From Pleomorphomonas oryzae DSM 16300 (GTDB lineage: Bacteria > Pseudomonadota > Alphaproteobacteria > Rhizobiales > Pleomorphomonadaceae): 45,164 nt of DNA. A program made the position numbers and the translations under genes. Shown here one piece after another: positions 1-7,465 of this stretch; positions within the stretch are counted from its first letter, which is position 1, and every line of letters begins with the position of its first letter. The stretch lies in assembly GCF_000422965.1 (NCBI RefSeq), contig NZ_AUHB01000022.1:1-45164 (forward strand), given 5' to 3'. A model generated the notes under the pieces. That model had not been told where the DNA came from. It saw nothing but the letters and a program-made list of their open reading frames with translations, and did not search any database.

Positions 1-1346
1 CCGGCGATGTCGATCACCAGCGAACCCGGGTGGGCGAGCTGGGTACCGATGGCCGCCGGCAGTCCATAGCCCATGGTGCCGAGACCGCCCGACGTCATGA
101 AGCGGTTCGGCTCGTCGAAATGATAATACTGCGCCGCCCACATCTGGTGCTGGCCCACCTCGGTGGTGATGTAGGTGTCACGGCCCTTTGTCAGCTCGAA
201 CAACCGCTCAATGGCATATTGCGGCATGATCGCCTCGGCCGAATGCCGATAGGTCAGGCACTTCTTGGCCCGCCAGCCGTCGATCAGCTTCCACCAGGCG
301 GCATGCGCCACCTTATCCTGCACCGGCTTGCGGGCATTCCAGGCGGCGATCATGTCTTCCAGCACCGAGCCGACATCGCCGACGATCGGCAGGTCGACCA
401 CCACGTTCTTGTTGATCGACGACGGATCGATGTCGATGTGGATCTTCTTGGACTTGGGCGAGAAGGCATCGATGCGGCCGGTGATACGGTCGTCGAAGCG
501 CGCGCCGATGCAAACCATCACGTCGCAATCGTGCATGGCGAGGTTGGCTTCGTAGGTGCCGTGCATGCCGAGCATGCCGAGCCAGTTCTTGCCGGAAGCC
601 GGATAGGCGCCGAGGCCCATCAGCGTCGAGGTCACCGGGAAGCCGGTCATCTTGACGAGATCGCGCAAGAGCGCCACCGCCTTGGGACCGGAGTTGATGA
701 CACCGCCGCCGGTATAGAGGATCGGCTTCTTGGCGGCGGCCATCAGCTCGACGGCCTCGCGAATGGCGGCATCCGGGGCCTTCACCGCCGGATGATACTG
801 CGTCAGCGACTTGTCCTTGCAGTTCTCGTAGGTACCGGTCTGAAACTGGATGTTCTTCGGAATGTCGACCAGAACCGGGCCGGGACGGCCGGTGGTGGCG
901 ATGCGGAACGCCTCGTGCAGGATGGCCGGCAGATCCTCGATGCGGCGGACCAGCCAGTTGTGCTTGGTGCAGGGCCGCGTGATACCGACCGTGTCGGCCT
1001 CCTGGAAGGCGTCGGTGCCGATCAGCGTCGTCGGCACCTGGCCGGTGATGCAGACCATCGGAATCGAGTCGAGCAGCGCATCGGTCAGCGCCGTCACCAT
1101 GTTGGTGGCGCCGGGGCCGGAAGTGGCCAGCGCCACGCCGACCTTGCCGGTCGAGCGGGCATAGCCTTCGGCGGCATGTCCCGCGCCCTGCTCATGACGG
1201 ACGAGGATGTGGCGAACCTCTTCCTGCTGGAACAGTTCGTCGAAGATCGGCAGCACAGCGCCACCGGGGTAACCGAAAATGGTGTCGACGCCCTGATCGA
1301 TCAGCGCCTGGATGACCATTTCCGCGCCTGTCATCTGCCGTGTCAT
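1..1346 (-). CDS. ilvB: Acetolactate synthase large subunit (partial, C-terminus outside window)
   Basis: Thiamine-diphosphate enzyme that condenses two pyruvates (or pyruvate and 2-oxobutyrate) at the first common step of branched-chain amino acid synthesis. The visible 448 residues begin MTRQMTGAEMVIQALIDQGV and carry FGYPGGA, then VRHEQGAGHAAEGYARSTG with the ThDP-activating glutamate at about residue 52, SGPGATN, and the central FAD/nucleotide domain (GARFDDRITGR). The window ends at VIDIAG, just before the expected GDG...N ThDP motif, so the last roughly 140 residues and probably ilvH lie outside. The ATG at 1346 follows GAGG with good spacing; an in-frame ATG at 1334 is a weaker alternative. 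A leader peptide and an attenuator hairpin lie directly upstream. Confidence 0.95.
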   Translation of the reverse strand, partial: MTRQMTGAEMVIQALIDQGVDTIFGYPGGAVLPIFDELFQQEEVRHILVRHEQGAGHAAEGYARSTGKVGVALATSGPGATNMVTALTDALLDSIPMVCITGQVPTTLIGTDAFQEADTVGITRPCTKHNWLVRRIEDLPAILHEAFRIATTGRPGPVLVDIPKNIQFQTGTYENCKDKSLTQYHPAVKAPDAAIREAVELMAAAKKPILYTGGGVINSGPKAVALLRDLVKMTGFPVTSTLMGLGAYPASGKNWLGMLGMHGTYEANLAMHDCDVMVCIGARFDDRITGRIDAFSPKSKKIHIDIDPSSINKNVVVDLPIVGDVGSVLEDMIAAWNARKPVQDKVAHAAWWKLIDGWRAKKCLTYRHSAEAIMPQYAIERLFELTKGRDTYITTEVGQHQMWAAQYYHFDEPNRFMTSGGLGTMGYGLPAAIGTQLAHPGSLVIDIA

Positions 1347-1405
1347 CGCCTGTTACCTCAAGCTCTCGTCCCGTCGTTCCGGGGGCTATTGTCTGCATTG
1401 TTCAG

Positions 1406-1434
1406 GTAATAAAAAAGGCCCCGAAGAGGGACCC
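1406..1434 (-). terminator. Attenuator (rho-independent terminator) in the ilvB leader
   Basis: On the minus strand GGTCCC-TCTTC-GGGGCC (1433 down to 1417) folds into a 6-bp hairpin (one G.U pair) and is followed directly by TTTTTTATTA. It lies between the leader peptide stop (1466) and the ilvB start (1346), the position of a transcription attenuator. Which upstream segment forms the competing antiterminator was not worked out. Confidence 0.8.
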
Positions 1435-1465
1435 GATTTCCGCGCACCATGATTTACCGCAGGCC

Positions 1466-1522
1466 TCAGCAGGAGACCTCCGACACGGTGCGCCATCTAA
1501 GTACTACGAGAAGGGAACGCAT
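1466..1522 (-). CDS. ilvB leader peptide (18 aa)
   Basis: ATG at 1522, preceded by AGAGGG at good spacing, opens an 18-codon frame, MRSLLVVLRWRTVSEVSC, ending in TGA at 1466. Five of its first eight residues are Leu or Val, the end products of the pathway whose first gene follows. A terminator hairpin with a T-run lies 32 nt beyond the stop. This is the layout of ribosome-mediated attenuation: stalling at the Leu/Val codons when charged tRNA is scarce would favour read-through into ilvB. The peptide itself probably has no other role. It is too short for routine gene callers; the call rests on position, composition and ribosome binding site. Confidence 0.82.
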   Translation of the reverse strand: MRSLLVVLRWRTVSEVSC

Positions 1523-1601
1523 GCCGCCCTCTGGTTCGAACGCCGGGAAACGCCCCGGAATGGCCGGCAAACTACCGACACCCGACTGACAGGTCAAGAG
1601 C

Positions 1602-2540
1602 CTATTTCATTCGTTGCGCGATATCGTCGGCCACAGCAAGAAAATGTCGCGATGCCGCCGGATCGACGCGCGGCCAGTCGGGCATCTGGTTGCGAAACCA
1701 GGTTTCCTGCCGTTTGGCATATTGCCGCGTCGCAATGATCGCCGCCTCGACCGCCTCCTCGATCGGCAGCTCGCCCCGCGCCGCGGCGATCATTTCCGGC
1801 ACACCAATCGCCTTCATGGCCGGGAGCGCCGGATCGAGCCGAAGGGCGGCGAACGCTCGTGCTTCGTCGAGCCCCCCGCCCGTCGCCATCGCCCGGAAAC
1901 GCTCGTCGATGCGATCGTGCAGCCAGTCGCGCTCCGGCGCCATGACGATGTAGGCGATAGGACCGCCGGAAATCAGCGGCCGCGACCGCGTCTCCTGCCA
2001 TTCCGATAGCGGCCGTCCGGTGCTGTCCGCCACCTCCAGCGCCCTGAGCACCCGCTGTGTATCGTTGGGATGCAGCCGCCCGTAGAGAACGGGATCGACC
2101 ACCGCCAACTCCTTGTGCAGCGCCGCCGGGCTCGCCGTCCGCGCCCGCTCGCGCCAGAAGGCACGCACCCGCTCGTCGATGGGCGGCACATCGGAGAGGC
2201 CCTGCGTCATGGCGTTGAAATAGAGACCGGTGCCGCCGACGATCACCGCCGGCCGGCCGGCCATGTCCTTCAACGTCTTTTCGAGGTCGTCGAGATAACG
2301 CGCGACGGTATAGCCGTCGCCGCTGGCGACGTGACCATAGAGGCGGTGCGGCGCCCTCGCCTCGTCCTCCGCCGACGGCCGGGCCGTCAGGATGCTGAGC
2401 TCGCGGTAGACCTGCATCGAATCGGCGTTGATCACCACGCCGCCGCAGCGTTCGGCGATCGCCAGCGCCAGAGCCGACTTGCCGCTCGCCGTCGGGCCGG
2501 CTATCAGAACCGCGCGTCTTTCTCCCGTCTCCGCCGTCAC
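1602..2540 (-). CDS. miaA: tRNA dimethylallyltransferase
   Basis: Transfers the dimethylallyl group to N6 of A37 in tRNAs that read UNN codons. The P-loop VLIAGPTASGKS is at residues 11-22, the substrate loop INADSMQVYREL follows, and VGGTGLYFNAMTQGL and the C-terminal IATRQYAKRQETWFRNQ are family motifs. The chosen start is GTG at 2540, preceded by GGGAGG, giving 312 residues, usual for the family. A longer in-frame ATG at 2582 would run into serB and adds non-conserved residues. serB starts divergently 14 nt away, so each promoter must lie inside the other coding region. miaA is followed on the same strand by the ilvB leader. Confidence 0.95.
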   Translation of the reverse strand: MTAETGERRAVLIAGPTASGKSALALAIAERCGGVVINADSMQVYRELSILTARPSAEDEARAPHRLYGHVASGDGYTVARYLDDLEKTLKDMAGRPAVIVGGTGLYFNAMTQGLSDVPPIDERVRAFWRERARTASPAALHKELAVVDPVLYGRLHPNDTQRVLRALEVADSTGRPLSEWQETRSRPLISGGPIAYIVMAPERDWLHDRIDERFRAMATGGGLDEARAFAALRLDPALPAMKAIGVPEMIAAARGELPIEEAVEAAIIATRQYAKRQETWFRNQMPDWPRVDPAASRHFLAVADDIAQRMK

Positions 2541-2554
2541 GCCTGGAGCCTCCC

Positions 2555-3445
2555 ATGTCGCTCGTCGCAACGCTTGTCTCATCTCCGGCCGATCCGCAAG
2601 TGACCGATAGCCTGATTGCCGGCGTATCGCGACGGCTGGGCGGCGATGCCCATAGGGTGCTGGCCGAGGGCATTGCCGCCGATATCGCCGTTGGCGACTA
2701 CCTCTCCCATAACGAAGCGATGCACCGCATTACTGAGGTGGTCGGCAACGCCGCTGTCGATTTCGCCGTGCTTCCCACCGAGGGGCGGCGCAAGAAGCTA
2801 CTCGTTGCCGACATGGACAGCACCATGATCGGCCAGGAATGCATCGACGAGCTCGCCGCCTTCGTCGGCCTCAAGGAGCACGTCGCCGCCATCACCGAGC
2901 GGGCGATGCGCGGCGAGATCGCCTTCGAGCCGGCGCTGCGAGAGCGCGTCGCGCTTCTGAAGGGGCTCGACACCGGCGTCGTCAACGAAGTACTGCGCGA
3001 GCGCATCACACTGACGCCGGGTGGTCGCGAGCTGATCGGCACCATGCGGGCGCACGGCGCCTATACGGCGCTGGTCTCCGGCGGCTTCACGCTGTTCACC
3101 GACCGCATCCGCGACATGATCGGCTTCAACGAGGACCGCTCCAATTGCCTGATGACCGAGGGCGGCAAGCTCTCCGGCCTCGTCGCCGAACCGATCCTCG
3201 GCAAGGCGGCCAAACTCGCCACGCTGATCGAGCTCCGCGAGGCGCGCGGCCTGGCCCATCACGAGACGGTGGCGATCGGCGACGGCGCCAACGATTTGGA
3301 CATGATCAACGAAAGCGGCCTCGGCGTCGCCTTCCACGCCAAGCCGAAGGTGGCCGAGGCGGCGGAAGTGTCGATCCGCCATGGCGATCTCACCGCCGTG
3401 CTCTACCTGCAGGGCTTTGCCCGCGATGAGTTCGCGGCGGTGTAG
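2555..3445 (+). CDS. serB: Phosphoserine phosphatase
   Basis: HAD-superfamily enzyme that dephosphorylates O-phospho-L-serine in the last step of serine synthesis. It has 296 residues: an ACT-like N-terminal part of about 80 residues, then the HAD catalytic core. The nucleophile motif DMDSTMIGQECIDELA puts the catalytic aspartates at 86 and 88, SGGFTLFTDRI is motif II, and GDGANDLDMI is the Mg-binding motif. The ATG at 2555 is preceded by GGAG about 9 nt upstream. Divergent from miaA. The gene end faces the TauE-type permease across a long palindrome. Confidence 0.95.
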   Translation: MSLVATLVSSPADPQVTDSLIAGVSRRLGGDAHRVLAEGIAADIAVGDYLSHNEAMHRITEVVGNAAVDFAVLPTEGRRKKLLVADMDSTMIGQECIDELAAFVGLKEHVAAITERAMRGEIAFEPALRERVALLKGLDTGVVNEVLRERITLTPGGRELIGTMRAHGAYTALVSGGFTLFTDRIRDMIGFNEDRSNCLMTEGGKLSGLVAEPILGKAAKLATLIELREARGLAHHETVAIGDGANDLDMINESGLGVAFHAKPKVAEAAEVSIRHGDLTAVLYLQGFARDEFAAV

Positions 3446-3489
3446 GCTTAGCTATCGGAACGACCTGTACCGGCCTCTCGCTTTCTCGT

Positions 3490-3583
3490 CCTGAGGTCCT
3501 GCGCCTTCGCGCAGGATGACAATTTATGTATATGTTTTTATTATATAATTTTGCCATCCTGCGCGAAGGCGCAGGACCTCAGG
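3490..3583. repeat. REP-like paired palindrome
   Basis: Two perfect 29-bp inverted arms (3490-3518 and 3555-3583) flank a 36-bp AT-rich spacer. Each arm contains its own hairpin, CCTGCGC-CTTC-GCGCAGG, so the block looks like two REP units in opposite orientation. It lies between convergent genes (serB and the TauE-type permease) and could end transcription from both sides. No second copy was noticed in this window. Confidence 0.85.
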
Positions 3584-3616
3584 CAGAAAGAGGTACAACG
3601 CGAATATAGGGCTCCC

Positions 3617-4405
3617 TTACAGTCCCATCACCCACATCCGCACCGGGTTGGCGGGGTCGGCCAACAGCTTAATGGCAAGGCCGATGCAGGTGACCACCAG
3701 GAGTGGCCGAATGATCTTGGCGCCGCCCCGGACGGCTAACCGCGATCCGATCTGCGCGCCGAGGAACTGGCCGACGCCCATGACGAGGCCGGGCTTCCAG
3801 AAGATCACCCCCGAGGCGAGGAAGACGAAGAAGCTGCCGATATTGCTCGCGAAATTGAGCATCTTGGTATGCGCCGTCGCCTTCAGAAGGCCGAAGCCGG
3901 CCAGCGACACGAAGCCCAGCATGAAGAACGAACCGGTACCCGGCCCGAACAGGCCGTCATAACAGCCGATCAATGGCACGAAGGTCAGCGTGAACAGGAA
4001 GGGCGTCATCCGGGCGTGACGATCCTGATCGTTGAGACCGCGCTTGAAGGCGAAATAGACGGCGATGGCGATCAGCATGATCGGCATGGCGATCTGCAGC
4101 CAATCGCCCGGCAGCACGGTGGCAAGCAGCGCCCCCAATACGGCGCCGCCGGCCGACATCAGCGCCATCGGCATCTGCGATCTCAGATCCACCTGCCCTG
4201 CCCGCGCGTAGCCCAGCGTCGCCGAGGCCGAGCCGAACAGCGCCTGCAGCTTGTTGGTGCCGAGCGACTGGATCGGCGTGAAGCCGGCCAGCATCAACGC
4301 CGGCACGGTGATCAGCCCGCCACCGCCGGCGATGGAATCGATGAAACCGGCGACGAAGGCGGCGAAGAACAGCGCCGTCAGGAGGTGCAGGGTGAGGTCA
4401 ACCAA
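3617..4405 (-). CDS. TauE/SafE family sulfite/anion exporter, putative
   Basis: Integral membrane protein of 262 residues with about seven or eight hydrophobic segments and the family's glycine-rich N-terminal signature AGFIDSIAGGGGLITVPAL, followed by GTNKLQALFGS. A second related motif, YDGLFGPGTGSFFML, lies in the second half, as expected from the internal duplication of this family. Members export sulfite, sulfoacetate or related organosulfur anions; the substrate here cannot be read from sequence. The best start is TTG at 4405, which gives the complete first helix, though no strong ribosome binding site precedes it. It follows the ribbon-helix-helix gene by 15 nt and may be the last gene of the sspB transcript. 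Confidence 0.85.
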   Translation of the reverse strand: MVDLTLHLLTALFFAAFVAGFIDSIAGGGGLITVPALMLAGFTPIQSLGTNKLQALFGSASATLGYARAGQVDLRSQMPMALMSAGGAVLGALLATVLPGDWLQIAMPIMLIAIAVYFAFKRGLNDQDRHARMTPFLFTLTFVPLIGCYDGLFGPGTGSFFMLGFVSLAGFGLLKATAHTKMLNFASNIGSFFVFLASGVIFWKPGLVMGVGQFLGAQIGSRLAVRGGAKIIRPLLVVTCIGLAIKLLADPANPVRMWVMGL

Positions 4406-4420
4406 GATCGGGACTCGGGA

Positions 4421-4654
4421 TCAGGAGGAAGCGCGCTCCGGAAGGGAAGCGGGAGCGGTGAGATGGGCGAGCACGGCCACACGGACGGCGCTCGCCAGAT
4501 TACGGGCGCCACGCGTCCGGTCGATGTCGAGAACGAAGGCGGAAAGACTTTGGCCGCGTTGCTCGGCGAGGCGCTCGGCCGCGTCCCAGAACTCCGGCTC
4601 CAGCGCCAGGCTGGTCCGATGCCCGGCCAGCGACAGCGACCGCTTGACGTTCAT
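4421..4654 (-). CDS. Ribbon-helix-helix domain protein
   Basis: Small protein of 77 residues beginning MNVKRSLSLAGHRTSLALE and continuing FWDAAERLAEQRGQSLSAFVLDID...NLASAVRVAVLAHL. This is the pattern of the RHH_4-type family (a beta strand followed by two helices that pair into a dimeric DNA-binding fold). Its ATG overlaps the stop of the DUF4169 gene by 4 nt, implying translational coupling. Target genes are unknown. The short order sspB / DUF4169 / RHH is, from memory, common in Hyphomicrobiales, which argues the gene is real despite its size. Confidence 0.8.
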   Translation of the reverse strand: MNVKRSLSLAGHRTSLALEPEFWDAAERLAEQRGQSLSAFVLDIDRTRGARNLASAVRVAVLAHLTAPASLPERASS

Positions 4655-4863
4655 GTCCGGGAGTCCGACGGCGTTTCCGGATCGGCAGCGAGATCAAGGC
4701 AGTGACCGTCGAGCCGGCGCGCGTCGAGTTCATCCTGTGCCTTGGCCGTCAGCTTCTCCACCTTGGTGCGGCCGAACTTGGCGCGGTTCTCCGCCGCCTC
4801 GTCCTCGCGGCGGCGGCGGTCGCGATCCTTGCGCGCCCGGCGAAGGTTGACGAGGTCGCCCAT
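4651..4863 (-). CDS. DUF4169 family protein
   Basis: Seventy residues, very basic and charged, with the N-terminus MGDLVNLRRARKDRDRRRRE and the motif NRAKFGRTKVEKL, then a conserved LDGH near the C-terminus. These match the uncharacterised alphaproteobacterial DUF4169 family as remembered. Most of it is predicted helical, with alternating Arg/Glu suggesting a single charged helix. It starts 7 nt after the sspB stop and overlaps the next gene by 4 nt, so it belongs to the same transcript. Function unknown. Confidence 0.8.
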   Translation of the reverse strand: MGDLVNLRRARKDRDRRRREDEAAENRAKFGRTKVEKLTAKAQDELDARRLDGHCLDLAADPETPSDSRT

Positions 4864-4870
4864 GGCCGGC

Positions 4871-5467
4871 TCAGGGCTTCTTGCGGAAGGCGTCGAGAGA
4901 AATCACCGTCGGCCCCTTGGGCTCGCCCTCCGGCTTGTCGTCCGCCTTCGGCTCGCTTTCAGCCTTCGGCTTTGCCGCTTCGGCGGGCTTTGCCGGCTTG
5001 GCGGCCGGCGCCTTGGCGGCTGGGCGCGGCGCAGCCTTGGGTTCGCCGGTGGCCGGACCGATCGCCTTGAGCGGGCCTTCCTCGGGCATGTCGGCAGCGT
5101 TGCCGCTCTCGTCGACCAGCGGGAACTGCACCGCGAATTCCACCGACGGATCGAAGAAGCCGCGAATCGATGCGAACGGCACCACCAGCTTTTCCGGCAC
5201 GCCGGAGAAGGAAAGGCCGATCTCGAAGCTCGTCTCGTTGACCACCAGCTCCCAATACTGGTGCTGGATGACGATGGTCATCTCGTCCGGGTAGCGTTCC
5301 TTGAGGCGGCTGGAAATGCGCACGCCCGGCGCCCGCGTGTCGAAGATGATGTAGAAATGATGCTCGCCCGGCAGGCCGGCGTGCGCCACTTCGGTCAGCA
5401 CCTTCTTCACCAGGCCGCGGAAAGCCTCCTGAGCCAGAACGTCATAACGGATCATGTCCTTGGGCAT
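4871..5467 (-). CDS. sspB: ClpXP adaptor SspB (alphaproteobacterial type)
   Basis: Adaptor that binds ssrA-tagged proteins and delivers them to the ClpXP protease. Residues 1-120 form the conserved tag-binding body (MIRYDVLAQEAFRGLVKKVL, HHFYIIFDT, LSFSGVPEKLVVPF, FFDPSVEFAVQF). Residues 125-185 are a flexible Ala/Pro/Lys/Glu linker. The protein ends VISLDAFRKKP, the short C-terminal tail that docks on the ClpX N-domain in this class. It has 198 residues, somewhat long because of the linker. The ATG at 5467 follows GGAG with 7-nt spacing. The tmRNA gene, which makes the tag this protein reads, lies about 150 bp upstream on the same strand. Confidence 0.92.
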   Translation of the reverse strand: MPKDMIRYDVLAQEAFRGLVKKVLTEVAHAGLPGEHHFYIIFDTRAPGVRISSRLKERYPDEMTIVIQHQYWELVVNETSFEIGLSFSGVPEKLVVPFASIRGFFDPSVEFAVQFPLVDESGNAADMPEEGPLKAIGPATGEPKAAPRPAAKAPAAKPAKPAEAAKPKAESEPKADDKPEGEPKGPTVISLDAFRKKP

Positions 5468-5609
5468 TGAGGCTCCGCCTTGAGCAAATCACCGGCAACC
5501 AACCGGCTGCGTCGTTGACCGCCAGTCTAAAGCATCGGGCGCAACAGTGTAAACGCCCTCGCGGCACATCGCCGGAAGCGCACAAGAGATCGAACGGATT
5601 GTGAGGAGA

Positions 5610-5940
5610 TTAAGTGGAGGCTTCTGTTGCCAGGTGCCTCCGAACCCCGCCTAAAGGTGCTAACCCCTAGGGCTTGATTCCCAGTTTGGGCACCGCATTA
5701 CGCGGCGACGGCCACCGGAGCATAGTTGTCATTCGCAACTATAGGTTTAGCCCGATAACGGTGGTACAATGCCGAGTGAAAGAGCCGCCTTTACGCCCCC
5801 GTCGATCCTATTTCGCCCCCGCCGAAGGCCTTGCGCCGGATGGCTTTGCAAGGACTTGGGTGGAGGCGCCGGGTACCGCCCCCGGGTCCGAATGGTTTAT
5901 TGCGCAGTCCGTTTATCACCATAGCCGGATTGCTCCGGCA
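5610..5940 (-). ncRNA. ssrA: tmRNA, circularly permuted two-piece type
   Basis: Rescues stalled ribosomes and adds a degradation tag. On the minus strand the tag frame (5736-5698) reads ANDNYAPVAVAA then TAA, preceded by the usual AUAGUU-type context. Order along the transcript is the permuted one: acceptor piece first (about 5940-5859, ending CGCCTCC plus discriminator A at 5861), a spacer of about 38 nt, then the coding piece starting GGGGGCGAAATAGGATCGAC at 5820. GGGGGCG and CGCCTCC pair into a 7-bp acceptor stem whose third pair is G.U, the alanine identity signal. GATAAACGG in the acceptor piece pairs with CCGTTATC (5761-5754) in the coding piece, as in helix P2. A 6-bp hairpin at 5641-5616 may mark the 3' end. 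Exact mature ends are inferred. Confidence 0.93.
5698..5736 (-). other. tmRNA tag-peptide reading frame
   Basis: Thirteen codons from the resume codon GCG (5736) to TAA (5698) encode ANDNYAPVAVAA. The C-terminal hydrophobic-Ala-Ala is the ClpXP/ClpAP degron and the N-terminal AND-N/Y part is what SspB contacts. Confidence 0.93.
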
Positions 5941-5946
5941 GGAAGA

Positions 5947-5975
5947 CATATAGGGTGTTGGGGACCGCCTGTGAA
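5947..5975 (-). promoter_or_regulatory. Sigma-70 type promoter of ssrA
   Basis: On the minus strand TTCACA (5975-5970, five of six to the -35 consensus) is followed after exactly 17 nt by TATATG (5952-5947). A start about seven bases later falls at 5940, where the acceptor piece opens with the hairpin GCCGGA-GCAA-TCCGGC. Confidence 0.7.
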
Positions 5976-6109
5976 GAGGCGGCAAACGATCGCCCCCAGG
6001 CATGGGAAGCCGCCATGCCCCCCTCCGGCTTGACCTTGCCCGAAGATGAGGTCGATAGAAGCTCCGGAACCGTCCTTTATCGCGTAACGCACCGAACCGG
6101 CGAACCTTC

Positions 6110-7432
6110 ATGCATCGACCGCATCGCCCCATCGTCTATGCCCGTTATTCCCGTATCGGGGCCTCGCGCCTCCGTCGCCGGATCCTGTTCCTGGCCGGCG
6201 GCATCGGCGTCGGCATCGCCGCCGTGCTGATGGCTCGCGCCGCAGACCTCGCCCAGACAGCCTTCCGGGCAGGGACCGCGTCGTTTCACTGGCTGCCGCT
6301 CGCGGCAACCCCAGCCGGATTCGCGCTCTCCTGTTTTCTTGCCCGCCGTCTTTTTCCCGGCTCGCAAGGCAGCGGCATCCCCCAAGTGATCGCCGCTCGC
6401 AAGTTGCCGGCGGCCGAACCGTCCAGCCACCTCGTCTCGCTGCGGATCGCCGGCGGCAAGATCCTGCTCATGCTGTTCGGCCTGTTGGTGGGCGGATCGC
6501 TCGGCCGCGAGGGACCAACCGTGCAGGTGGGCGCCGCCATCATGCAGGCCGCCGGGCGCGTCGCCTCGATCAATCGCTCGTCGCTGCTGCTTGCCGGCGG
6601 CGCAGCCGGCGTTGCAGCCGCCTTCAACACTCCCCTCGCCGGCATCGTCTTCGCCATCGAGGAATTGAGCCGCTCCTTTGACAGCAAGGCGAGCGGCATT
6701 GTCATCATGACCGTGATGCTTGCCGGCCTGACGGCCCAGATGCTGCTCGGCGACTACACCTACTTCGGCTCGTCCTACGTGACGCTGGCGCCGGGCATTG
6801 CCTGGATCGCCGTTCCGATCGTGGCCGTGGTCGGCGGCGCGCTCGGTGGCCTGTTCAACCGCTTTAACGTCGCCTGGTCACACGGCCTGCCGGGCCGAGC
6901 GGGCAACTTCATCCGGCATCATCCGGTGGCGACCGCTGCCCTTCTAGGTCTCCTAGTCGCTCTCCTCGGCTTTGCCTCGGGCAGCGACGTCAGCGGCACC
7001 GGCTACGAGGCGGCACGCGCGGCCATTCACCAAAGCCCAGCCGGGATCGGCTTGTGGTACGGGCCAGCAAAGCTGATCGCCACGCTGGCCTCGACGCTGT
7101 CGGGCATTCCCGGCGGCATCTTCTCGCCGTCGCTCTCGATCGGCGCGGGACTGGGGCTGGATGTCGCCCATTTGCTCGACACCGACGCAGCCCCGGCCAT
7201 CGCTCTCCTCGGCATGTGCGCCTATCTCGCCGGAGTCGTACAAGCGCCGCTGACGTCGGTGGTCATCGTCCAGGAAATGACGCTCAACCATGCCATGCTA
7301 CTGCCGCTGATGCTGGTGGCGCTGATTGCCGGCAAGGTGTCCAGCTTCATCGCGCCGGAAGGCGTCTATCACGCTCTCGCCCGCAACTTCGTCGCGCCGA
7401 CCAAGGCTGACTCTCTCTCCGACTCCGGCTAA
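6110..7432 (+). CDS. CLC-family chloride/proton transporter
   Basis: Membrane protein of 440 residues with the CLC signatures in order: GSGIPQ at 87-92, GREGPTVQ with the gating glutamate at about 134, AIEELSRSF with the glutamate that in exchangers carries the proton on the cytoplasmic side (about 184-185), and GIPGGIFSPSLSIGAGLG. Presence of both glutamates suggests a 2Cl-/H+ exchanger rather than a channel. There is no C-terminal CBS pair. ATG at 6110 has only a weak ribosome binding site; the preceding 170 bp hold the divergent ssrA promoter. thyA follows after 33 nt on the same strand. Confidence 0.92.
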   Translation: MHRPHRPIVYARYSRIGASRLRRRILFLAGGIGVGIAAVLMARAADLAQTAFRAGTASFHWLPLAATPAGFALSCFLARRLFPGSQGSGIPQVIAARKLPAAEPSSHLVSLRIAGGKILLMLFGLLVGGSLGREGPTVQVGAAIMQAAGRVASINRSSLLLAGGAAGVAAAFNTPLAGIVFAIEELSRSFDSKASGIVIMTVMLAGLTAQMLLGDYTYFGSSYVTLAPGIAWIAVPIVAVVGGALGGLFNRFNVAWSHGLPGRAGNFIRHHPVATAALLGLLVALLGFASGSDVSGTGYEAARAAIHQSPAGIGLWYGPAKLIATLASTLSGIPGGIFSPSLSIGAGLGLDVAHLLDTDAAPAIALLGMCAYLAGVVQAPLTSVVIVQEMTLNHAMLLPLMLVALIAGKVSSFIAPEGVYHALARNFVAPTKADSLSDSG

Positions 7433-7465
7433 TCTCCAGCGATCCACGCCAGCAAGCGGACCGTC

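Noticed and set aside
30-1409. A 459-codon plus-strand frame across the left edge
   Set aside because: Shadow of ilvB, whose minus-strand frame is open to the window edge and carries the acetolactate synthase motifs.
5674-6132. Overlapping plus- and minus-strand frames of about 115 codons between sspB and the CLC gene
   Set aside because: The stretch is explained by the tmRNA gene and its promoter; the frames have no recognisable product.
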